Source: Antedon mediterranea (taxonomy: Eukaryota; Echinodermata; Crinoidea; Comatulida; Antedonidae). Taken from it: 64,000 nucleotides of DNA. Numbering within the stretch: the first letter of the stretch is position 1; each line of letters begins with the position of its first letter. The DNA is taken from positions 22,842,001-22,906,000 of the forward strand of contig NC_092674.1 in the NCBI RefSeq assembly GCF_964355755.1, given 5' to 3'. Position numbers and translations under genes: made by a program. The notes under the pieces are model-generated. The model ran no database searches. It was given only the letters and a program-made list of their open reading frames with translations, and was not told where the DNA came from. Of the stretch, positions 58,001 through 64,000 are shown one piece after another.

Positions 58001-61000
58001 ATTGTATTACAACTACTAGTAATTTTAAAGACTCAACCACTTCGATGACATTCGATTTACAAGTGTAAAAATTGGTTGCGGTGTGTGGCCCTGTAAAAAG
58101 GACACTCTCATAATATGACATTTACTAGGTTTGGGGAGCAAGTTGTTACTAGAACACCAAGTGTCAACATTGTTAAGTATAGTTTGCATATTTTGATCAT
58201 TTCCCCTTCTATAATTAACAACTTCCCCGATGGTTAAGTCATCCACATATTTCCACCTCTTAGGAGTATCTTGGGCAACATCATTGACAAGCACTAAAAA
58301 AAGGATGGGACCCTACTTAGTCCCCTGGGGGACACCACATGTGATGCTTAGGGTGGACGAACAAACTATAAAACATGAGTAATGGTTGAGAAAATTACTT
58401 CAACTCTAGGGTTGTTCTATTAAAATTTGAAATTCAAACTAAACCACTAAAATACAATTTGGGAAAAACATAACATTGTTGAGTGTATTGTAAAATATGT
58501 AAAATAAACAATGTATAGAAACTTTTCAAATTCTTCTGAATGTATTAAAAAATGTGAAATTTTAAATCACAGAGCAAGTATTTAGTCCATAATTATGTTT
58601 GTATGAATAGAGTATCACGGTGCTGACGTTACAATACCATGTAACATCTCCTTATTACGCAGCAACAGACCAAGCGTTCTTCAATGACACTTTTACGGTC
58701 TTGCGATTCAATGGTAAACAGGCATTGTACTCCCTATTTTAAGTTTGTCATTTTAAGTACACCAGATATTTAGTTAAATGTACTGTATGTTTTCGTAATT
58801 GTTTACGTTTTATTTGTAGATTGCTGATTGTCATATTATTGATGTTGTGATTCTCTGTGTTTAGAGAAGGATGCTTTAGACCAGGTCCGCCTTATATTAG
58901 CCAATCAAAATCGTGTAAATTTTGGAGGGAAAATGTTATCCTCCTCTGAAGTCTAAAATTTGCATATCCAGTATAAAAGTAGAATGTAATAGATATTGGA
59001 AGAGAGGAGAGAATAAGATCAGAGTAGATAAACGGAAAGATGAAAAAGAATATATTAAGGCTTGACTGGTAGTGGTAGAAAGATGTATTAATCGAGTTAC
59101 AAGGAATAAAAGTTCTAGTTGAGTTAAATATACTTTTTGTATGAGTTATCATTCAGTGACAGCTGTGTACGTCGCGTGGAAATATAATTATACGCCTGAG
59201 AAAGCTCGGAACCAACTAAGATAAATTCACTACATGGTGGCAGCGGTGAAAATTTTTGTTTAAGATACATGATTTAAGTATCAAGAAGAAGAAGAAGTGA
59301 CAGTGCCTACTCTACGGGCCTGTTAAATCAGTAACCAAAAAGTTAAATGGTTACGAAGATCTGGATTCCTGACAGTTTTTATACCGTGCGTTGTTTGGAT
59401 ATTACAACGAAGAAGAAGTACTGTTGAGCTCAAGACTGCTGGATATTCATCGGCGATATATATTCACTGAGATCTGAAAGAAGAAGACTGAAGTAACAGA
59501 AGGAAGCCCAGAAAATTGTGAGAAGATTTGCAAAGCTGACGTTGTAAACTATTTTTATTTCGAAAGTAAATTTTTGTACGGAGCGAACTTGGAACGTTGT
59601 TTGTGACTTTGAAGTAAATTAATGTCTTATATTGTATTGCATTTAAAAATTTATGTGGATTTCATATTTTTACATATCTGAATGGAATCAAGGTAATACA
59701 AATACTTTTATAACATATTTTGTATACATAAGTTTACATATTTCATTAGTAAAATTGTTATTAGCATGACAACTTTAAGATCGGGTAAAAATATAGATAA
59801 GACTATGTCAGACAAAGATACTAGGGAAGATATGGTTGACCAAGAAGAGGTTGACCAAGTCAATGAAATATATGATAAAATGGCTAGGGATATTGATTTG
59901 CCCGAAATACCCGGCGGTATGCCTAAAGATATGATGCTCGAATATTTTCGAATGAAGTTCGAGGCCGAAAACAAAAAGTTAGAATACCAATTAAGATTAG
60001 AAGCAGATATAGAGCAAAGAAAAATTGAATCACAAGAAAGAGTGAAAATGATGGACTCCATGAAGGGTGCCAATGTTAGACTTATGAGATGGGCTCTGTT
60101 TTTACAAGGATATAAATTTAAAGTTATTTACAAGAAAGGATCATTAAATGGAAATGCAGATGGATTAAGCCGTGCATAAATATATTATAGAGGTGTTATT
60201 TGTAGATAGTTTAAAGTAAAATGGTTTTATATGTTAAATTTTTGGAAAGATTGACACAATCTTTTTCCCAAAAAGGGGCATGTCATATTATTGATGTTGT
60301 GATTCTCTGTGTTTAGAGAAGGATGCTTTAGACCAGGTCCGCCTTATATTAGCCAATCAAAATCGTGTAAATTTTGGAGGGAAAATGTTATCCTCCTCTG
60401 AAGCCTAAAATTTGCATATCCAGTATAAAAGTAGAATGTAATAGATATTGGAAGAGAAGAGAGAATAAGATCAGAGTAGATAAACGGAAAGATGAAAAAG
60501 AATATATTAAGGCTTGACTGGTAGTGGTAGAAAGATGTATTAATCGAGTTACAAGGAATAAAAGTTCTAGTTGAGTTAAATATACTTTTTGTATGAGTTA
60601 TCATTCAGTGACAGCTGTGTACGTCGCGTGGAAATATATACGCCTGAGAAAGCTTGGAACCAACTAAGATAAATTCACTACACTATGATGCTTATTAATA
60701 ATAGCCACTTAACACTTTGACTGCAAGAGGTTTTTCCAGTTAGAAACTGCCACCGCCAGCGTTTTTAGCCCAATTCGATGTTTTTATTAAAGCTGATTGA
60801 AACTATGTATGTGATCTGATTTATATGTAATTTAGACTAAAACAATCATAAAGATTTTAGCTTTACAATGGTACCAAGAACGATTTTCCAATCGCAATAT
60901 GTAAATCGTAATAGTAAAATAAAAGTAACCCACTTTTTTAGTTTTTCGTAGTTTCGCGCAAGAAAGTCGAGATATTCGCGATTTTGTGCAAGACATCACA

Positions 61001-63884
61001 ATATGAAAATATCGCCCGGTGAGATCAACAAACAACGAAAAAGTTATTTACACAGCACCGATAGGCCTATAAAAACAAGTTATCACTATCGAAAAATGTA
61101 TTACATTTTATAAATCATAAATCTTACACCAATGTTTCGCCAAAATCCACATAGTAAAGATACCAGGCCTAGTTAACCAGGCCTAAAGTTGGTCCGGAAC
61201 CGTTTTACGACTAGGCCTAGCCTAGTACTACTAGGTAGCCCAGTAAACTGATGATAATATCCATACCATTTCTAAACAAGTTTGTTGCGTGAAACTCGGT
61301 CACTTAACAATTAGGGTATACATACAATAATAAAATTAAAGACTTCATATTGAAAATGACTCCATTATTTTTTATTCAGATAACAAACAAACATGTCAAT
61401 CCACAAAAACCTTTGTAATGCTTCGGCGGCATAGCTAGCGCGCGACCGATACACAATGCGCCAAGCCATCGCTCTACGCGCTACTGTGATGCGCGGTGTA
61501 TGTTATTTCGACAGGTACCATTTTGACAGTTGTTCGTAACCAGATTAGTTACTTTCAAATAGTAAAATGTTGACGGTCCAGACCGAATATAGTGTCCATA
61601 TTTACTGTATAGTGTATACCAATAATTAACCTATCTACCGGATTTCGTAAAAAAACGCGAAAAACGAAGATCTTTAACTAAATATCTGATGTAGCTTAAG
61701 TGACTGACTTTATTTACAAGCTAAAAGTTTCGTAAAATAAGGAAGATTTTGAAGTAACATTCGGTTAAAAATTGAAGTACAATGCCTGTTTACCATTGAA
61801 TCGCAAAACCAGAAAAAAGTCATTGAATGCTTGGGCCGTTGCCGAGTAACAATGGATGTCATGTGGTATTGTGACGTCAGAACGTGATACTCTTAGTTCT
61901 ATATGGTGTCCTGGAAACATAGCAGTTCATTTTCAACCAAGGTTGTGAATCGAGTTGTAACAAACAGGAAAAAATAAATATCGATAAGTGACAACAAAAT
62001 TCTTACATTTGTTGGATCCCTGATATTTGCTAGAGCATCTAGATCTGCCATCAGGTTGAATACAACACACACCACAGCACTAGTTATCATGAAAATCTAT
62101 TGAACAAATGGATAACATCTTTTAATTATATAAAATATAAATGTTAAAGGTTTTTATTCTGTTCCTCAAGCTTAACTGAAAACTGAAGAAATTTGGATTG
62201 GCCCTCCATGGACCCATGGCAGCCAACAGTGCAGCGCCTACCAGATCAGCACAAAATGAATGTTCTGTCTATTGTGGGTCAAGTGTGTGATGTTTATAAA
62301 GATCACATCATCGCAAAATCAGTTAAAAAATTACTATATTAATAAATATAGGTTCTACTGGCCCATAGTAGAGCAAAGGGTTCCAATCCATTTTGAATGT
62401 AGTCAATCAGTGACCAAGAAAGCAAAACACAGTACGAAGATGCTTCTTTAAAGACATTTTATGGGTTGGGGAAATATTTTTTCTGTACAAATTCCCATAT
62501 CTCATTCTCATCTGATTAACATTATCATTATTCTTGATGGGAGGATAATTTTTAGTTTGAATTTTTCTTTCTGCATTCATTTATAATTTACTATGTAAAG
62601 AAGGTTAAGGACTGATCCCTAGTTTAGCTTTAACTACATTGCCCAATCTTGTCAATAATTTTAAATTTTCTGGTAGAGTTTCTAAAATGCATTTTGAAAT
62701 AGTAGGAAAGAATTTGGGACACAACTCAGCATTTTTCAGAGATTTTGGTTTCAGTACAGTTGACTAATATAGGTCAGGAATTACCCGGTGTATCACATGA
62801 TACATTGGTTGGCCTCCAAAGTCCAAGACGTTCATAACAAATGGTTTGCCATCAGTACGCGAGTTGATTTCCTTTTCTCTTCTAAAGTCAGTCACTTTCT
62901 TCACAACTATTTCTGATATGTTTTCAGGAATGTCCTCATTTTGTGGTATCTGCTGTTCTCCTTTAATTAGAAATTTATTGCAATCAAAAATTGGAAATTA
63001 CCAGGTATAAGTAGTTCAACAACATTTGTTTATACCTGTAGTAGTATAAAATATTGGTTTTTAGTTGTATATGAACTAAAGAAAATTCAATTGGGCATAT
63101 TTATTGTTTTCATTTTCTTTTGGTGTTCAGTAAATTCAAATTTTTTTCAATTGTGTACATTTACATTTTGATCAAAAAAGATATAGGTATCTATTGTTCT
63201 CAAGGTTTACTGGAATTTGAGGAAATTCGGATTAAGCCCTCTACAGTTCCTTAAGACAAACGGCTTTACGGCTTGGTACAGATACACCAATTAATTAAAT
63301 AAACCCATCGTATAATAGTATTTACCTTCCATTTCCAAAACTTTCTTTTTTCGTTTTGGCAATCTAAATGAGCGTCTGATTGAAGAAGTGAGCCTTCGTT
63401 TTACTTTTGACCATTTACTTGATCCATCTACAGTTTGTTCATCTTTGGTTTCGAGCTTTGCCGCGGCATTTTCTTCTTCCTGTTCTCCACTCTTCAACAT
63501 CTGTTTTACCACTGCTTCTGCGACAGCATTCTCATAAGCATTAGAAGCTTCATTTGAGGAAAAGAGAAATTATATTATTATTATTAATATACTTATTAAA
63601 TGATTATGAATGTAATGAATGAATTAAGGTTCTCAAAGTTTTAATCATTTTACTCTTGCAGGCCAGATAGGGAATTGCAAGGTTATTTTTCATTTTCATA
63701 TTTATTTTGTAGCAGTAGTATTTTTAATGAACTATATACAGAAACTAATTACTATATAATTAATAGGGTGTAATCCTTACATTCATTTTGTGAAGTTTCT
63801 TCCCATAAAGTTTCATCATCAGGATCATGAGTGCAAACCTTTGTTGTTGCCATGGCATCCGTTATTTCTTCTTCTTGATTGAAC
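48761..63884 (-). CDS. Roco-family GTPase with three C-terminal death domains (5' end outside window)
   Basis: Exons on the minus strand: 63781-63884, 63326-63547, 62785-62960, 62007-62096, 56541-56669, 55574-55819, 54991-55176, 54212-54376, 53795-54076, 53436-53516, 52391-52601, 51503-51541, 50947-51243, 50155-50469, 48761-49044 (TAA). All phases agree, with about 942 codons visible. The order is an acidic then basic segment, Roc GTPase (G3 DFGGQ, G4-like GTHLN), COR, a linker, and three death domains. Roco proteins couple a Roc GTPase to a COR dimerisation module. Death domains recruit partners in cell-death or innate immune signalling; DAPK1 has a related Roc-COR plus single death domain layout. 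The P-loop exon lies upstream of 64000. The first visible exon has an acceptor, so the protein is incomplete here. Kinase, ankyrin or LRR parts may lie outside. Confidence 0.9.
49468..49980 (+). repeat. Repeat family D copy with replaced interior
   Basis: Has the same left end (aacaagaaatatttcttac) and right end (gtagcgggctagagcagcag), but the middle is unrelated to the other copies. From about 49,540 it instead resembles the repeat at 39.1 kb, and from 49,655 the one at 40.3 kb. Confidence 0.6.
50155..50469 (-). CDS. Death domain 2 of the Roco protein
   Basis: A single 315-nt exon, phase 1-1: DLLFICENLGSGWRRLALR, LGAKWTDLNDIEDQH, MNALDSWRQRQPANQL and ALRHEHNNLAKLL. It is followed by a charged tail (FKDKPVTEDHSRQG). 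The WRRLALRLG core and DSWRQR helix match the death-domain fold. It is more similar to death domain 1 than to domain 3 by eye. Confidence 0.88.
50947..51243 (-). CDS. Death domain 1 of the Roco protein
   Basis: A single 297-nt exon, phase 1-1. Six-helix death-domain pattern: IIIAQVSEEIGHCWKILGVR, then the conserved LGxKWSKLNSL-type turn, ATEYMLKQWRCKRSG and VLCNALKQHGLKDLASR. The conserved Trp and the final LxxA/LA helix are present. It is preceded by a 39-nt linker exon (51503-51541), also phase 1-1. Confidence 0.88.
51690..52045. mobile_element. MITE-like element with ~30-bp inverted ends and an internal ORF
   Basis: Ends ctctcccttagcagaa (51708-51723) and ttctgctaagggagag (52020-52035) are perfect 16-bp complements. 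Weaker complementarity extends outward (ggcaaaa... / ...aaatgcc). The interior is almost wholly one plus-strand ORF, 51769-52020. No transposase motif is visible. It lies in the Roco gene intron upstream of the 39-nt linker exon. Confidence 0.65.
51769..52020 (+). CDS. Small Cys-containing ORF inside the MITE-like element
   Basis: 83 codons, ATG to TGA, ending just inside the right inverted end. The product has four cysteines and an aromatic-rich, beta-like pattern (GYYLVIYNKVTWTAHENSY, FSNFCSEVSVTLQLASNVC), resembling a piece of a small extracellular domain. I do not recognise it. It may be a captured host exon, an element-encoded peptide or chance; a free ORF this long in AT-rich DNA is mildly unusual. 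Confidence 0.3.
   Translation: MYFDYFNCPSNTTQGYYLVIYNKVTWTAHENSYMVFSNFCSEVSVTLQLASNVCQDNQSELLNCLKQTKIYYPDFLKNPGEMD
52391..55819 (-). CDS. COR module and post-COR linker exons of the Roco gene
   Basis: 55574-55819 begins with the link after Roc (FEELSKKVQQSLEGKPYEAI) and PMPIKWLRVQKEI. 54991-55176 has the COR signature LLEYLHDIGEILYYPDN and LDLIRLVDMFKTIITV. 54212-54376 has NSGILMERLLKDLWKNF and ASLMQKFGLVCE. 53795-54076 has YVLSRLKPEH and FHGFAGYLPDDFFQR. Exons 53436-53516 and 52391-52601 encode a basic then Cys-containing linker (KMYIPCVCSNDAH). COR mediates Roc dimerisation. The ORF at 54212-54376 runs on past its donor to a stop at 54143, so intron retention would truncate the protein. 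Confidence 0.85.
52880..53060 (+). mobile_element. SINE body fragment
   Basis: 'ggtggtagaacgagtcttct' and 'cggataagaactataaact' match the body of the SINE at 36,860-36,900 in opposite orientation. The tRNA head is not recognisable. Confidence 0.45.
55371..55497. repeat. MITE family A, copy 7
   Basis: Complete copy (aagctctatctacactatca ... gtagacatagctt) about 77 bp downstream of Roco exon 55574-55819, within the intron. Confidence 0.8.
56541..62960 (-). CDS. Roc GTPase exons of the Roco gene
   Basis: Exon 62785-62960 ends in the G3/switch II motif (VMNVLDFGGQPMYHVIHR). Exon 62007-62096 continues with the hydrophobic strand IFMITSAVVCVVFNLMADL. After a 5.3-kb intron, exon 56541-56669 carries FIHFWIRSVYTQ and HVLLIGTHLNSL, the usual position of the T/NKxD-type G4 motif. 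Its donor is weak (GTGTAG). The intron 56670-62006 is filled by LINE fragments and an LTR element. Confidence 0.85.
56690..57350 (+). mobile_element. Probable 3' fragment of another retroelement
   Basis: An open frame at 56678-57121 (147 codons) ends with a Lys-rich C-terminus containing VTWEKILLGKYDVKINEIF and FCVYKNKVKHRLG. This is like the C-terminal tail of some LINE proteins, but no catalytic motif is present. It faces the LINE at 57.4-58.3 kb. Identification is weak. It could also be an unrelated ORF. Confidence 0.4.
57430..58345 (-). mobile_element. Decayed non-LTR retrotransposon RT fragment
   Basis: On the minus strand, 58345 to about 57840 reads RT motifs: a VPQGT block at about 58320, interrupted by an in-frame stop just after it, then RWKYVDDLTIGEVVN with the catalytic Asp pair, and a later YIRPVLEYACP block. 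Further down (57438-57728) SLEARRDNLMMKFGKGLL matches the usual LINE C-terminal end. Stops and frame changes show it is dead. The class is CR1/L2/Rex-like by motif; I cannot name the family. Confidence 0.75.
58829..59234 (+). repeat. 5' LTR
   Basis: Begins tgtcatattattgatg and ends ttcactaca. It contains a TATA-like 'ccagtataaaag' near its middle and an 'aataaaag' downstream, as expected for an LTR promoter and polyadenylation site. Confidence 0.9.
59766..60179 (+). CDS. Fused gag-start / RNase H-end ORF of the LTR element
   Basis: 137 codons. Residues 1 to about 104 are charged and helical (VDQEEVDQVNEIYDKMARD, QLRLEADIEQRKIE) and look like the start of a gag polyprotein. The last ~32 residues are the C-terminal end of a Ty3/gypsy RNase H (MRWALFLQGYKFKVIYKKGS then NGNADGLSRA). 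The rest of gag, protease, RT and most of RNase H are missing through one in-frame internal deletion near 60,080. The product is unlikely to be enzymatic. The intact start could still aid packaging. Confidence 0.8.
   Translation: MTTLRSGKNIDKTMSDKDTREDMVDQEEVDQVNEIYDKMARDIDLPEIPGGMPKDMMLEYFRMKFEAENKKLEYQLRLEADIEQRKIESQERVKMMDSMKGANVRLMRWALFLQGYKFKVIYKKGSLNGNADGLSRA
60281..60682 (+). repeat. 3' LTR
   Basis: Nearly identical to 58829-59234. The 4-bp difference is at the 'gtggaaatat[aatt]atacgcc' site near the 3' end. Confidence 0.9.
60690..62000. other. Roco intron remainder, no gene seen
   Basis: Single-copy-looking intron sequence. Segments 58,600-58,760 and 61,780-61,880 share phrases in complement (aatgcctgtttaccattgaa; tcgcaaaacc), so a pair of inverted repeats may flank the LTR element at a distance. 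Confidence 0.4.
63326..63884 (-). CDS. Pre-G3 acidic and polybasic insert of the Roco protein
   Basis: Exons 63781-63884 and 63326-63547 lie between the unseen P-loop and the G3 motif. The first is acidic (FNQEEEITDAM, DPDDETLWEE). The second ends in a long basic cluster (KWSKVKRRLTSSIRRSFRL then PKRKKKV), which could be a nuclear-localisation or membrane-binding patch. The acceptor of exon 63326-63547 (ctcaaatgaag) is weak. An insert of this size between G1 and G3 is longer than usual for a small GTPase core. Confidence 0.7.
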
Positions 63885-64000
63885 CTATGAAAAATGAAAA
63901 TACTAATCAGGTTTTAAACTATAAAATAGTGATCAAACAATGTTCAGATGATTTTGGCTCTATATGTAGGCCTATGCATTGGAAGGTATTAGAGCTGTTT

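Larger units (their letters stand above)
58829..60682 (+). mobile_element. Young non-autonomous Ty3/gypsy-like LTR retrotransposon
   Basis: Two direct LTRs (58829-59234, 406 bp; 60281-60682, 402 bp) differ by about three substitutions and one 4-bp indel, so the insertion is recent. They start TG and end CA. The 5' LTR is followed at once by tggtggcagcggtgaa, a plausible primer-binding site. The 3' LTR is preceded by a purine-rich tract (aaaaaggggca). The 1.05-kb interior holds one 137-codon ORF and no RT or integrase. No perfect target-site duplication is visible. It sits in the 5.3-kb intron of the Roco gene, antisense to it. Confidence 0.9.

Noticed and set aside
58892-59152. 86-codon minus-strand ORF, found identically at 60344-60604
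   Set aside because: Both copies lie within the two LTRs. It is an antisense LTR frame with AT-rich composition, not a duplicated gene.
1-64000. Bacterial-type operons, toxin-antitoxin pairs or phage genes
   Set aside because: The window has introns with GT/AG borders, animal gene families and eukaryotic retroelements throughout, and no prokaryotic gene organisation.

Overview
This window is AT-rich (roughly two-thirds A+T), intron-rich animal DNA, most likely from a marine invertebrate deuterostome. An echinoderm, perhaps a crinoid, is my guess; I have no direct taxonomic marker. The reasons are death-domain Roco genes, DIRS retrotransposons, many short foldback elements and TAGGCC-rich spacers. 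Nothing looks bacterial. All gene models come from my own reading of splice sites, codon phase and protein motifs. All three host genes lie on the minus strand. Layout: 1-5.4 kb holds no convincing host gene, only repeats and weak exon-like scraps. 5.5-14.6 kb carries a secreted protein gene with a signal peptide, LDL-receptor YWTD-type repeats and a cysteine-rich PAN/apple-like C-terminus. Both its first and last exons lie beside a degenerate tandem copy of themselves. 14.6-18.2 kb is repeats. 18.25-43.8 kb is a complete anoctamin (TMEM16) gene of 20 phase-consistent exons, about 1005 codons. One of its introns holds a nearly intact 5.35-kb DIRS element (27.35-32.70 kb) in the same orientation. 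44-48.7 kb is spacer: a TAGGCC-rich stretch just upstream of the anoctamin start, plus several repeat families. 48.76 kb to beyond the window end is a Roco gene: Roc GTPase and COR modules followed by three tandem death domains. Its P-loop exon lies outside the window. The Roc-coding region is split by a 5.3-kb intron holding two decayed LINE fragments and a young, internally deleted Ty3/gypsy LTR element with two 0.4-kb LTRs. The genes are unrelated in function (an extracellular protein, a membrane channel/scramblase, an intracellular signalling GTPase) and are not an operon. What joins the window is a dense, nested population of non-autonomous repeats: at least six MITE/foldback families, one of them with seven copies, and several tRNA-derived SINEs. 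The most interesting signals are the triple-death-domain Roco protein, the anoctamin with an unusual TM7 and first outer loop, the DIRS element with matching terminal and internal repeats but a frame break in RNase H, the LTR element whose only ORF joins the start and end of a gag-pol, and a MITE-like element whose interior is one cysteine-containing ORF.
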